Shown here piece after piece: positions 23,405-35,703 of a DNA stretch of 64,000 nt; positions within the stretch are counted from its first letter, which is position 1; each line of letters opens with the position of its first letter. The stretch covers positions 717,733,867-717,797,866 of the forward strand of contig NC_081413.1 of the NCBI RefSeq assembly GCF_030272615.1, read 5' to 3'. The DNA is from Cryptomeria japonica (taxonomy: Eukaryota; Streptophyta; Pinopsida; Cupressales; Cupressaceae). A program made the translations under genes and the position numbers. The notes beneath the pieces are model-generated. The model was not told the DNA's origin. It did not search any database and worked only from the letters and a program-made list of their open reading frames with translations.

Positions 23405-24063
23405 TCCTACAACCGGTATGAAGACATGAACCAGTTTGGCAAGAAGAAAGGGCAAAATGACTTGAAAGGAAAGAAGACAATTGAAGAGGTAAGGAATGAA
23501 ATGAAAAAGACATGGATTAAGAAAGAATAAAGAAAAGAAGGAGAGAATCCTTCTAAAACTAAGTCATCATCCTTCAGTGATGACAGTTCCTCTTCAAACT
23601 AGGCATATTGATGCTCAGGGGGAGTACATATGGTAAGATCATTATTGAATCCCCTTAACCAATATAAGGTTATGTCTATCTGCATAGTTGAAATGCATAC
23701 AAGTTTTTCTAAAGTTCTTATTTGATAAATGTCTTGTGGGTTAGTAAATATTGTCTATGTACTGGTATCGGTAACAAGCAATCGGTAAAAAGTAAATAGG
23801 TGTACCTTAAGTTGTAAATTGTTCAAACTAATAGTGGTATCGAAGCACTGATAAATCTCAATGGATAAATAAGGAAATGACAATACATTTCACTTACCTT
23901 GATTTCTTATGAACATTCTCGAGCTCTTGTGCAACCTAAGGAGATCGAAATCTTTCTAGTGATATTTGTGCGAAGAGATTAAGAAGCGTGAAAGTGGTGA
24001 TTGGCATCCCTAGAGGAGAAGGTATTCAAACCCTATTTGAGAAAAAATTTCTTGAAGGTCATC
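23405..24063 (+). other. X spacer between gag-like ORF and ORF2
   Basis: Charged in-frame remnants continue to about 23600, then the region is non-coding. It contains a purine run (CTCAGGGGGAGTAC, near 23615) that looks like a PPT but has no LTR behind it. It may be a scar of lost pol or an internal PPT. No gene is seen in the rest. Confidence 0.5.
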
Positions 24064-24120
24064 ATGGCAACTTCTGTGTCGACTCATGTATTGGTTGAAG
24101 AAATTAAAGAACCACAACCT

Positions 24121-25171
24121 TGTTAGGTCCTGGAGACAACTGAGAGGTGGGGGTGAATCAGTTGTCAAATAAATTTAAACCAAAAACAATTTAAGAAACT
24201 TAATGCTTAATACCGGTAAACCAGTTCAATATGTCAGTAGACAGTTTTAACAGTTAATTACTATACCGGTAAGGATTAGTGCATGAAACATAAACACAAA
24301 GTCATCCACAACACATAACACCAATATTTGTATGTGGAAACCCTGTAAGGGGAAAAACCACAATGGGAAACCTTACCCACAATCGGATGATACTACTGCA
24401 GATAGTAAATGTACATAAATGAGGTCTGCACATGCAGAAAGCCCAACAACCTAGAGCTCACAGCTCAATCACAAAATGGGAGTCACATTGACTACAGTTG
24501 GATGGTTAAATCCAATAAGAGTGTACTGCACAAAATAGCATCTTCATATGCTGGATTCAGTACCAGTGTAATGCTAATATGCTTCCACAAAAACCTAGCT
24601 TCACCTTCAAATGATGTCTGTGTGTATAGCTTTGCTTAATCTTGCATATACCTTCACACAATCCTTTTTTTCATTCCACATTTGATCTTACAAATAAGAT
24701 CTTACATTTATACCATAACCTAAGACCAATTTTAGTAGGTTAGCTCTACAAGATATTACAATAAAAACATTTTACAAACAATATAATATCCGATGCAATA
24801 ACCAATTGAACATGTTGACTTAATGCATTTACAACAATAATTAATCATCTCCATAGCATGCCATGTTGATCTGGAAAAGATAAACATGCCGGTGTAACCC
24901 TAGACCTATTTACCGGTAACAACAAATATGCAACTATGAATATACCAATGAACAAAACTCCAGGACAAGATGTCCAAACGATGTCTTCAACATAACCAAG
25001 TGTCTTCCATGCCATTCCAAGTTCCGGTGATCATTATATCTTGCCGGTGTACCAGATACCAGTAACTGTGCAATAGTTACTTGCTTGCCGATGAATGTTG
25101 CTGGATCTCCAAAGTTCTAGTGTTTTAGTAGGTGTTGACATCAATGAGAAAACCATACCAAAATACCAACA
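24121..25171 (-). repeat. C1 3' LTR
   Basis: On the plus strand it runs from TGTTAGGTCC to ATACCAACA, and pairs with 29781-30831. It contains the conserved block TGTGGAAACCC...GGGGAAAAACC (24331-24372) and the G-run GGTGGGGGTGAATCAG (about 24145). Confidence 0.95.
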
Positions 25172-25200
25172 ATCTCCCCCTTTGGCATTGATGGCAACAC
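25132..25200 (-). other. C1 PPT with flanking inverted repeat
   Basis: The PPT (AAAGGGGGAGAT on the minus strand, 25183-25172) abuts the 3' LTR. GTGTTGACATCAATG (25132-25146, inside the LTR) and CATTGATGGCAACAC (25186-25200) are inverted repeats pairing at 14 of 15 positions. They could form a stem enclosing the PPT and the LTR start. Confidence 0.75.
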
Positions 25201-25596
25201 AAGATGGAAAAACCATCAAAGTGCCAAAACACAAATGCCAAGTACCAAAAACAAATAATCTCCAAAAAGATTATAACCAGAAATCAAAATACAGATACAG
25301 AGAGTAATAATATCTCCTAAACAACAATCTCTCTCCCTGGGAGCAACATGTGTTTTCCTTGTGTTTTTCAATTTTATTTTTTTTCATACCAATCTCTCCC
25401 CAAAAGATAATGTGTTTTCCCATAGATATCTCTCCCCCTTTGACATCAAATGCCAAAGTTACAATAAAACCAAGTTCATGTACAAAATACCAATCAATTC
25501 AATATACCAACTACTCCCCTTGAGAAGTAGCTTCCCATCAAAGATCGAAATAAAAGATTTCTCTGTTAATTCTGCCAGTTGATGACAATCATCAAC
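25201..25596 (-). other. C1 3' untranslated stretch
   Basis: Non-coding sequence between the RNase H stop and the PPT, with several CTCCCCCTTTGACATCAA-like runs that echo the PPT (for example near 25432). No gene is seen. Confidence 0.6.
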
Positions 25597-27186
25597 TATC
25601 TAAGTCTCTACTGGTGGTGGTATGACTCCAAGCTGAACTTTGAGATATTCAAAAGTCTCCTTAGGAAAAGGTTTAGTGAAAATATCTGCAATCTGCTCTT
25701 TAGTATTCACATAAACCAGTTTTATCTCCTTTGCTTCAACTTTTTCTCTTAGAAAATTAAGTTTCATAGAAACATGTTTGGTTTTAGAATGTAATACTGG
25801 ATTCTTAGATATATAAATTGTTGTAGTGTTATCACAATAGATAGTAATAGGTTCCTTGCATTTTACCTTTATGTCTTTCAACATTTACTTAAGCCATAGT
25901 ACCTATGTACAGTTAGTTGCTGCTGCAACATATTCTGATTCTGCTGTTGATAAAGATGTACAACTTTGTTTCTTACTCAACCAAGAAACTAGTTTGTTTC
26001 CAAGAAAGAATGCTTCGCCGATAGTGCTTTTTCTATCATCCACATCTCCTGCCCAATTTGCATTTGTGTATGCACATAATTCAAAGTTTTCATCTCTAGG
26101 ATACCATAATCCAAGATTTATAGTGCCTTGTAAGTACCAGAAAATCCTTTTTACTGCTGATTCATGATTTTCTCTAGGATTACATTGAAATCTTGAAACA
26201 ATACATACTGAATTCATAATATCAGGTTTGGTTTGTGTCAAGTATAGTAAACCTCCTATCATAGATTTGTATCTAGTTGGATTAACAGGTGTAGATTCAT
26301 CCCCTTGTGATAATTTGTCATTTGTTGTCATAGGTGTGCTTACCGATTTAGAGTTCTCCATCCCAAATTTCTTTAGTAACTCTTTTAAGTATTTGGATTG
26401 ACTCAAGAATATACCTTTATCTGTATGTGAAATCTGCAATCCTAAAAAGAATTTTATTTCTCCAATCATAGACATTTCAAATTCTTGCTGCATTTTAATA
26501 GAAAATTCCTTACATAATCTATCTTCTCCTCCAAAGATTATATCATCAACAAATACTTCTATAATCAAGATGTCATCATTAGTTACTTTATAATATAAAT
26601 TGATGTTTGCATTTCCTTTAGTAAAACCAATCTTTAAAAGATACTTATCCAATCTTGCATACCAAGCTCTTGGAGCTTATTTTAGTCCATACAGAGCTTT
26701 TCTTAACCTGCAAACCATATCATTGTCATTTGTCAAAGAAAATCCATCAGTTTGTTCAATGTATACTTCCTCTTCAAGATATCCATTAAAAAATGCACAT
26801 TTAATATCCATTTGATAAACTTTGTAGTTCTTGTGTGTTGCAAAAGCCAAAAAGAATCTGACTGCCTCAATTCTAACTACCAATGCAAAGGTTTCATTGT
26901 AATCAATTCCTTCCTTCTGAGAATATCCCTTACACACTAGTTTTGCTTTATTTCTAACAACCTTACCATCTTCATTAAGTTTGTTTCTAAATACCCATTT
27001 GGTTCCAATTACATTTTTATCTTTAGGCCGACGAACTAATGTCCAAGTGTTGTTTTTCTCAATTTGTTCTAATTCTTCTTCCATAGCTTTAATCCAAAAT
27101 TTATCTTCACATGCCTCATTAACAGATGATGGTTCAATTTGAGAAATAAGACATACCTCTTCATTTGCCAATCTTCCTCTTGTCAT
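25597..27186 (-). pseudogene. C1 reverse transcriptase and RNase H
   Basis: RT starts at about 27186 with MTRGRLANEEVCLISQ. It contains WIKAMEEELEQIEKN, GTKWVFRNKL and the FVDD catalytic box (26553-26542). RNase H holds SWLSKKQ...STAESEYVAA (about 25930-25980) and the end CDNTTTIYISKNPVLHSKTKH. Stops lie at about 26675 (after RKALYGLK), 25900 and 25884. The stops look like Gln or Trp codons changed by one base. Confidence 0.9.
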
Positions 27187-27189
27187 AAC

Positions 27190-28690
27190 TCCTTTAAACT
27201 TGTTTCCAATTATCTAATCTTCAGAATGATTCAGTCTTACATACCGGGGTGTCTTGGTTTGTTGTTGTTCCTCAATTACTATGGAATCCTTAGATGATAC
27301 CGAGGTAACTGGATCTTCATTCTATACCAGTGGATTTAGAGTAGGTTCATTTGTCAAAATTTCTATTGCCAGTTCAGAGTCTATATACCTTGAAGTCCCT
27401 CTAAATTTTTCATCAATCTTTACATTTGTACTTTCAACAATTTTCTGCAATATTTTGTTGAAACATCTATATGCCTTTCTCTTAGATGAATAACCAAGAA
27501 ATATTCCTTCATCACTTCTAGGATCAAATTTGCCAATATACTCATCTCTTCTGATATAACATTTACTTCCAAAAATTCTGAAATACTTAAGAGTGGGAGT
27601 ATTACCAAACCATAGTTCATGAGGGGTCTTACCAGTTTCACCTTTGATGTGAAATTTGTTAAATGTATAGACCGTTGTACTGACTACTTCACTCCAATAT
27701 ACATGTGGTAGGTTTTCTTCTGATAACATACATCTTGCTACATCCAAGATAATTCTATTTTTCCTTTCAACAACTCCATTCTACTGTGGTGTCCGAGGTG
27801 TTGATAGTTGTCTTCTGATTCCATTCATTTCATAGAATGTATTAAATTCCTTAGATGTAAATTCACCTCCTTGATCTGATCTTAAACATTTTATTTTCTT
27901 ACCGGTTTCATTTTCTACCATTGCTTTGAATAGTTTGAAATTTCCAATTGCTTCTAATTTTTCTCTGAGAAAAGTAACCCAACACATTCTAGAATAGTCA
28001 TCAATGATTAGCATGAAATATCTATCATCTTGTAAGCTTTTAGTTCTAGCTGGACCATATAAATTAGTGTGAATCAAATCAAGAGCATTATTTGATTTTT
28101 CTGGAATACTTTTGAAACTAGCTCTAACTTGTTTTCCAAATTGACATTCCTTGCATACTGTATTCTGAGGTTTGACAATTTTAGGTAAATCTCTAACTAC
28201 CTTAGTAGTACTGATCTTTACCATGCAATCAAAGTTTACATGACAAATTCTCTTATGCCATAACCAACTTTCATCTATATGTGCAATTAAGCATGTATTT
28301 TCATTATTATTCAAATGAAAGATATTACCTCTAGTTTGATTACCGGTTGCAATTTCCAAACCAGTTCTATTCATGATTTTGTATTTTCCATTTCTAAATT
28401 GTAACTGAAATCCTTTCTCAATTAATTGACCAACACTCAAAAGATTATGCTTTAATCTTTCAATATAGTAGACATTGTCAGTGTTATGCTTACCATCAAG
28501 AGATATTGTACCCTTACCTTTGATTGAACAAGCTTTGTCATCTCCAAATATCACTAAGCCTCCATTGTATTCTTGAAAGTTCAAGAATTTACCTTTGTCT
28601 CCTATCATATGATGTGAGCATCCTGAATCAATGATCCATTCATCCTTTACTTCAAGTTTAGCTACCAGGGCCTATACTACTGGTTGAGTA
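27190..28690 (-). pseudogene. C1 protease and integrase
   Basis: The aspartic protease box IIDSGCSHHM lies at about 28635-28605. The GAG-pre-integrase head (HKRICHVNFDCM...CKECQFGK) is at about 28265-28135. The integrase core follows, with Asp near 28070 (degenerate, LIHTNLYGP), Asp near 27880 (LRSDQGGEF) and the ERKN Glu after a stop at 27781. The downstream frame (27747-27322) holds the FGNTPTLKYFRIFG and SKRKAYRCFN parts typical of Copia integrase. Premature stops at 27781 and 27320 disable it. Confidence 0.88.
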
Positions 28691-28809
28691 GTAGGTGTCA
28701 GTTGATCTTCTATTATAGCAACAAAAACCCATCCATTGTCTATGGGATCCTCATCAGAATCATCAGTCACACCTTCATCAACAATGTAACAAGATTTGTC
28801 TTTATTCTT

Positions 28810-29724
28810 CTTAAATTTGTATCTCTAATATTCAGGGTTAGGCTTGTATGTTCTTCTAGCTTCTTTTCTTAGTCTAGCATGTCTATTAGGGCATCTTGAA
28901 GCCATATGACCAATCTTATTGCAGTTAAAACATTTAAAGGGTGCTTTACCTTCATACTTACTTCCAATTGGACCTTTAGGCATTTTCCTTGCAAATAGTG
29001 CTTCAAGTTCTTCAAGTTCTCTTGCATAAAAGGCTTTCCAATCAGATTTGTCAAGTAATGGAGCAGATGATTTTGATGCTTTAAAGGCCAAATCTATCTT
29101 TATAGTAGCAATAGGACCAAATTCTTCAATTTCTAAAGCTGAAAGTTTCCCAATCAATGTATCCCTAGTAACTAATGTATTAGGCATAGTTCTTAACTCA
29201 TTTATAGCAGTGACTTTCATTTTATATGCTGGTGGCAATCCTCTTAAAACTTTTGAAACAATTTCATCCTCACTTAAGGTTCCTCCATAATATTTAATAC
29301 CCAAAACAATTTCATTTACTCTTTCCATAAAAGCAAAAATCCTTTCATCTTCTTCCATTTTCAGAAGTTCATACTAGCCTCAGAAGCTTTCAAGTTTTGC
29401 AATTTTGACTATGGAATCTTCTTCATTAAATGTTTCCAAATGATCCCAAATAGCTTTAGTAGTAGACCTATCTGATAGTCCCATGATTTGTTGATCTGAT
29501 AATGCACTTAAAAGTGCTTCTCTTGCTTTGCAATCATTTTCCTCATCTTTAGTCAAGTTAGCTAGACTAGGCTGACTTTGTATAGCAATAGTATAATCAT
29601 TCTTTGTAACTTCCCAGATGTCTTTTCCAATGCAATTTAGATGTGTCTCCATTCTGATCTTCCATATCCCATAGTTGGTTCCATCAAGTTTAGGACTGTC
29701 CTTCCTGAAATAATTATTAGACAT
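28810..29724 (-). pseudogene. C1 gag
   Basis: Starts at ATG 29724. The N-terminal part has LDGTNYGIWKIRMETHL, the usual Copia Gag opening. The second part (29358-28825) has the UBN2-like core and one zinc knuckle (CFNCNKIGHMASRC, about 28940-28899). An in-frame stop and a small gap near 29365 split it. It forms the particle shell and binds RNA. C3 encodes a very similar protein. Confidence 0.88.
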
Positions 29725-29780
29725 TGGATCTCCTCAAGCTGTTAAACTTCTTTAAAAGAGGACTAAGCTCTGATACCAAT

Positions 29781-30831
29781 TGTTAGGTCCCAGAGACAAC
29801 TGAGAGCGGGGGGTGAATCAGTTGTCAAATAAATTTAAACCAAAAACAATTTAACCAACTTAATGCTTAATATCGATAAACCAGTTCAATATGTCGGTAG
29901 ACAGTTTTAATAGTTAATTACTATACCGGCAAGGATTAGTGCATGAAACATAAACACAAAGTCATCCACAACACATAACACCAATATTTGTACGTGGAAA
30001 CCCTATAAGGGGAAAAACCATGGTAGGAAACCTTACCCACAATCAGATGATACTACTACAGATAGTAAGTGTACATAAATGGGATTTGCACATGCAGAAA
30101 GGCCAATAGCTTAGAGCTCACTGCTCAATCACAAAATGGGAGTCACACTGACTACAGTTGGACGGTTAAATCCAATAAGAATGTACTGCACAAAATAGCA
30201 TCTTCATATGCTGGATTCAGTACCAGTGTAATGCTGATATGCTTCCACAAAAACCTAGCTTCACCTTCAAATGATGTCTGTGTGTATAGCTCTACTTAAT
30301 CTCACATATACCTTCACACAATCCTTTTTTGCATTCCACATTTGATCTTACAAATAAGATCTTACATTTATACCATAACCTAAGACCAATTTTAGTAGGT
30401 TGGCTCTACAAGATATTATAATAAAAATATTTTACAAACAATATAATATCCGATGCAATAACCGATTGAACATGTCTGCTTAATGCATTTACAACAATAA
30501 TTAACCATCTCCATAGTGTGCCATGTTGATCTGGAAAAGATAAACCTGCCGGTGTAACCCTAGACCTATTTGTCGGTAACAACAAATATGCAACTATGAA
30601 TATACCAATGAACAAAACTCCAGGAAAAGATGTCCAAATGATGTCTTTGACATAACCAAGTGTCTTCCATGCCATTCCAAGTGTCGGTGATCATTATATC
30701 TTGCTGGTGTACCAGATACTAGTAACTGTGCAATAGTTACTTGCTTGCTGGTGAATGCTGCTAGATCTCCAAAGTGCTAGTGTTTTAGTAGGTGTTGACA
30801 TCAATGACAAAACCATACCAAAATACCAACA
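29781..30831 (-). repeat. C1 5' LTR with adjoining PBS
   Basis: Second copy of the LTR, same length. On the minus strand it is followed by a two-base spacer and TGGTATCAGAGC (29778-29767), the initiator-Met primer site. Confidence 0.95.
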
Positions 30832-33094
30832 AACCTGAGTTCAAGCTAGATCCAATGAAGGGTAGAGAGATCGACATGACCGGTGCCTTATCATTTTTTC
30901 CCTCTAGCGTGTTATTGGTCAAATATATTTGCTCCTTCATCCATTGCAAGCTTGAAGAACTTGGAGACACATTCATTCAAAATGAATTTAAAGGGTTCTG
31001 TAATCATGATATGTTGAAGGCAGAATATTTGCATCTGAAGACCAAGGGTTTGTCAAATGCTATTGATTTTCTCGATCTATTTCATTTTGATTGGGTTAGG
31101 TATGTATTAAGTAGAGTACATGATCAATTGTTATGGATGGAAGCTGAAGAACTGATCAAGATCACAAAGGATGTGATTCAAAGAGTGACAGGGTTTTGCA
31201 CAACCGGTGAAGCACTAAACCTAAGAACAATATCATCCACTGAAGTCACTTGGTTAACTTAATCCTGATGTGACGAGATCAATGATAGTTGCTCGCATTG
31301 AAGATGCAAAAGTAAAGTTTGCTTCTGCAGTGTTGGGTTATAGGGTCTATCAATCAAGCTACATGAACAGTGTGCAAAGCAGTGCTATACATGCTTCCTA
31401 TCGAATCATCAAGGAGGATGCAACATATGATATTTGCAAGCTGATCAGAAGTCAATTTCTGGTGAACATGGAGAGAATTAAGAAGGATAAGAAGAAATCA
31501 TTCAAATATGGCTCATTACTAGTATGTATATTTTTCTATGTGCAAAAATTCTTTCTTGGTAAGGGTAATGTAGTATGGTCTGAAGAAAAACCTATCATGG
31601 TTCAGATAGGTGAAATGATTAGGGATTTAGGAGATAGGTTTGGAGAAACAATGTGGGGATATTTTAAGGAATTTCAAATCAGAATGCACAAAAGAGAAAT
31701 AATCTCAACCGGTATAGTTCAGAAGTACAAGGACAACATTTGCTTTCTTGTAGACACTGATTGTTGCATTATTCAAGCAGTTCAACCCAGAACCTTTTGG
31801 GTACCAGCCATGAGATATGAGGTCAGGGAAGACATTGTTAAAGTTTATGCAAATGTGTTACTATCTAAACCGGTAGACAGGAAAACAAAGAGATTTGGAA
31901 TTCATGAGGAGGTAAGCTCCAAAATAAATCAGGAACTTAATGAGCCAATCATATGAAGGAGAGTAAGAAAAATGATTGATACCCTAGACAAAAAATATGG
32001 AGGTGAAGCATCTGGTGCCACTACTTCCACCGATACTAGTGAACAAACAAGGGACAAACCAAATAAAGATGAAGAACCAATAGGAGAAAAGAAGAAAGTG
32101 TCAAATAATAAACTGAAAGGTACTACATCTAGTAGGCCAACAACATACACAAAGGAAAAGGACATAGATACTCCTGCATCTTCTCCAAGTAAAGGTAGAC
32201 CGGTAGGAGTAACTTATGCAAGAAAGAAAAAAAATGAAGGAAAATTTTACACAAAGGCTAAAAAGAAGCCCAAAAATGATGAAAAGGAGGGTGATAACAC
32301 CGATACCCAATCAAATGTGGAAATAAAAGAGGTCAAAAGAAGTGGAAGAAATATAGCTCCAAATGTTGATGAATTGGTCCATGGGATCAAAGAGTATGGA
32401 GGTCTATCTGGCATTGGGAGAACATATTCCCTCTGTAATGAAGGGGAGAAAAGGAAAATTGAAGAAGCACTTATCTGGAACTTGCACAAGTTCTGTAGAA
32501 ATCCCAGTGAATTATATGGAATAATTCCATTAGATTTGCAGAATCAAATTGAAGATAGATGGAAAATAACCCTAGCCATTGAGAAAGATCACAGGATAAA
32601 AGCACTCATGGAAGTGCAACATGATTTAGACTTTGATCAAGCTTTACTAGTGGTTGAAGCATGTATTCAATATTTTAAAATAAGGAATAGAAAAAGGAGA
32701 GTGCCTGTAGAAGAAATTGAAGCTGTACATGAAGAGAGTGTTGCATTGTGGAAAATAATCATGAGCCAACAAAAGGAAGTTGAAGATGAAATAGAAAAGG
32801 GAACCAAAGAGGACCAATTTGCAGTTGTTCTTGACAAAGGGAAAGGTAAAGAAAAAGACTCTACTGAAGGTTTTGATGTTTTCACAGTTGAGGATATCAT
32901 AGGAAAAGTTGTGTCAGATATTCCTAATCTGACAAAGGATGTTGAGCAACTGGTTAAACCCAAATCAACTCTTGATACTGATGTTACACTAGTAAAGGGA
33001 GATGATCAAACTAAGCATCCCAATGAAGATGAAGTGACAATTTAAGATGTACCTTACAAAGATAAACCTCACAAAACTTCAGTGAAAATAGTGA

Positions 33095-33192
33095 TGGACA
33101 CTATTTTTTCTTCTTTTTACTGTTATTGTTTGCTAATCAGTTGGTTCAGAGAGGATAGGCCAGGTTCAAAATTCTACAAGTGGTATCAGAGC
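33095..33192 (+). repeat. C2 5' LTR remnant and PBS
   Basis: The end AATTCTACA at 33178 precedes AG and TGGTATCAGAGC (33181-33192), the initiator-Met site. The left edge of the LTR piece is uncertain by about 40 bases because X coding runs into it. Confidence 0.65.
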
Positions 33193-33247
33193 AAGTAAAA
33201 TTATTTTGGGTTAAAGTTTTATTGTTAGAATTTCGCCAAAGTTAATC

Positions 33248-34165
33248 ATGTCGAATTCTAACCATATGCCCGTTCCAGAATTTGATGGGAATGATTATGA
33301 TTATTGGTGCATTAAGATGCTGACCTTTTTGATTGGAAAAGATTTGTGGGAGATTATTGAATCAGGTTATGAAGAGCCAACTGATTGGAATGCCCTTACA
33401 GCCAATGAAAGAACAGCAAGAAAGGAAGCAAGGAAAAAGAATGCTCAAGCTTTGTTTCACATTCAGATAGCTCTTGATAAGAGCTTATTTCCAAGAATAT
33501 CAGGAGCAACAACTGCCAAAGATGCTTGGAAGACTCTACAAGAAGCTTACCAGTGTAGTGATCAAGTTAAAGTGGTCAAGCTTCAGACATTGAAGCGAGA
33601 GTTCGAGAATTTGAAGATGCAAGAAGCTGAAAGTATAAGTGATTATTGTGTCAGAGTCAAAGATGTGGTCAATAAAATGGCTACACTTGGAGAAATTGTA
33701 AGCAATGAAGTTTTGATTAAAAAAGTGTTGAGATCTTTGACACCCAGATGGAATCATGTAGCAATAATAATAGAAGAAATCAAGGATTTGACAAAACTAT
33801 AGTTTGATCAACTGGTTGGATCCTTGATGCCTCATGAAGAAAGATTGAAAGATTCTTTTGAAGGTGTAGAGAAAGCATTTTCCTCTAAATTGCTAATCAC
33901 AAAAAATGAAGATGCAAGCAGCAGTAGTGCCAAAATCAATCAAGGCCAAGGTAAAGGGCAAAGCTAAAATTCTTCAAGAGGCAGAGGAAGAGGTGGCTCA
34001 AGAGGAAGTGGTGGTTTCAGAGGAAGAGGTAGAGGCAGATTTGATAAGAGAAATGTTCAATGTTACCATTGTAATAGGTATGGCCACTTTGAAAGAGAAT
34101 ACAGATTGAAAGAAGGTAAAAGTGCTAACTATGCTCAAGAAAGTAGTGACAATCCTCCTGATCAC
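33248..34165 (+). pseudogene. C2 gag
   Basis: Starts ATG at 33248. The opening (FDGNDYDYWCIKMLTFL) and the UBN2 core (33400-33790) are standard Copia Gag. TAG at 33800 and TAA near 33966 interrupt it. An Arg/Gly-rich stretch at about 33970-34050 precedes the zinc knuckle CYHCNRYGHFEREY, whose last Cys is Tyr in this copy. The frame continues into protease. Confidence 0.88.
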
Positions 34166-35702
34166 TTATTTTTATCTTATGCCAAGGGTGAAAATACTAG
34201 TAAAGATGTTTGGTACCTAGATTCTGGATGCTCTAACCATATGATAGGGAATGAGAAGTTGTTCTCAACAAAGGATGGAGGTTTCAAATCCAAGATCTAG
34301 CTTGGTGATGATAAATCCTTGGAGGTTGCTGCCAAAGGAGCTATGGAGGTCCAAACAAAAGACAGTATAAAGAGTATTCATGATATTTATTATACTCCAT
34401 AATTGAAGCACAATTTGTTAAGTTTTGGGCAGCTATGTGAGAAAAATTATAAAGTAGTCTTTGAGAATAAGACTTGTACTATCTATGATAAGAATAAGGA
34501 TAATAGGGTGATCACTGTTGTTGCTATGACAAGAAATAGGATGTTCCCCTTGAGGTTTGGTGAACATAACAACAGTTTGGCAAATATGGCTTATGAGGAT
34601 TCAAGTTGGTTATGGCATCTAAGGTATGGCCATTTAAATTTTCATAGTTTGAAGTTTCTAACCTCATATGCATTAGTTTCTGGTTTGCCCAAGGTTGAGG
34701 AACACAAGGAGGTTTGTGAAGGTTGTGCTAAAGGAAAGCATGCAAGAGAAAAGTTTCCAAAGGGCAATGCATGGAGGGCTCATCACCCACTTCAGCTTGT
34801 TCATTCAGATATATGTGGTCCTATGCAGACTAAGAGTTTGGGTAAGTCATCATATTTCATCACTTTTATTGATGATTACTCATGAAATTGTTGGGCATAT
34901 TTTTTGAAGGCCAAAGATGAAGCCTTGGATACATTCAAGAAGTTTAAAGCCCTTATGGAAAATGAGAAAGCGTGCAAGATCAAATGTTTAAGGACTGATT
35001 GTGGAGGAGAATTTTGCTCAAAGGCTTTCCAAAATTATTGTGATTTTAATGGCATCAAGAGGCAACTTACTACTGCATACACACCTCAAAAAAATGGAGT
35101 AGCTGAAAGGAAGAATCGTACTATGGTTGAAATGGCAAGGTGCATGTTACAAACCAAGGGATTGAGCAATTCTTATTGGGGAGATGGAGTTGCTACAGCG
35201 GTGTACATCCTCAACCGTAGCCCCACCAGTACACTAGAAAAGATGACTCCTTATGAAGCTTGGTATGGTAAAAGGCCTAATGTTAATCATTTCAAAGTTT
35301 TTGGTTGTTTGGCTTATGTGCATGTACCGGATCAGAAAAGACAAAAGTTAGATGCAAAGAGTGAGTCAGGTATTTTTATTGGGTATAGTGAGAAAAGCAA
35401 GGCTTATAGATTGTATAATCCCCTCACTAACAAGCTTATTGTCTCAAGAGATGTGATTTTTGATGAAGGGGGAGTTTATGGTCATAAAAAAGGCCATGTT
35501 GAGAAGCCAAAATCTATTTTGAATGATGATATAATTGCTGATATTGATCATGAGCAGCCAACTAATGTTTCTATATCCAGTGGCTTAACTCCACCAAGCA
35601 ACCCTTCATAAGTTCTTTAGTACCAAGTTCAAGTCCATCTTCTTCTCCAAGTTCTACAAGGAAAGTAAGGAGATTGAGTGATATCTACCAGAGGAGTGGA
35701 AA
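34166..35702 (+). pseudogene. C2 protease and integrase, cut by N
   Basis: Protease box LDSGCSNHM with DSG at 34220-34228. Integrase head HLRYGHLNFHS...CEGCAKGKH at about 34615-34740. The core has HSDICGP, LRTDCGGEF (about 34995) and the ERKN Glu (about 35108). Stops are TAG 34298, TAA 34400 and TGA 34883. After 35611 the frame shifts; a Ser-rich linker then runs to 35703, where N is inserted, and resumes at 47701 in the same frame. Confidence 0.9.
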
Positions 35703-35703
35703 T

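Larger units (their letters stand above)
24121..30831 (-). mobile_element. C1: Ty1/copia element, complete but defective, minus strand
   Basis: 6,711 bases with two 1,051-base LTRs, PBS, PPT and Copia gene order (gag, protease, integrase, RT, RNase H). The target-site duplication is AACCT (24116-24120 and 30832-30836), so this is a clean single insertion, into X ORF2. The equal LTR lengths and intact ends point to a fairly recent event. C3 is a close relative. Confidence 0.95.
24064..33090 (+). pseudogene. X ORF2, unknown protein, interrupted by C1
   Basis: It starts with ATG at 24064. C1 interrupts it at 24120 and it resumes in the same frame at 30837, the duplicated AACCT accounting for the join. 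It continues to 31262, then a one-base shift near 31258 moves it to the frame running to 33045. There is a TGA at 31954, and the terminal TAA at 33043 may itself be premature because similar coding continues to about 33090. The N-terminal 400 residues look globular, with aromatic and hydrophobic segments (FKYGSLLVCIFFYVQKFF). A Lys/Ser/Thr-rich linker follows, then a second helical part. I recognise no enzyme motif. Its place after gag and before the 3' LTR is where some Copia elements carry an env-like or extra ORF, but I see no convincing membrane anchor. Confidence 0.65.
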
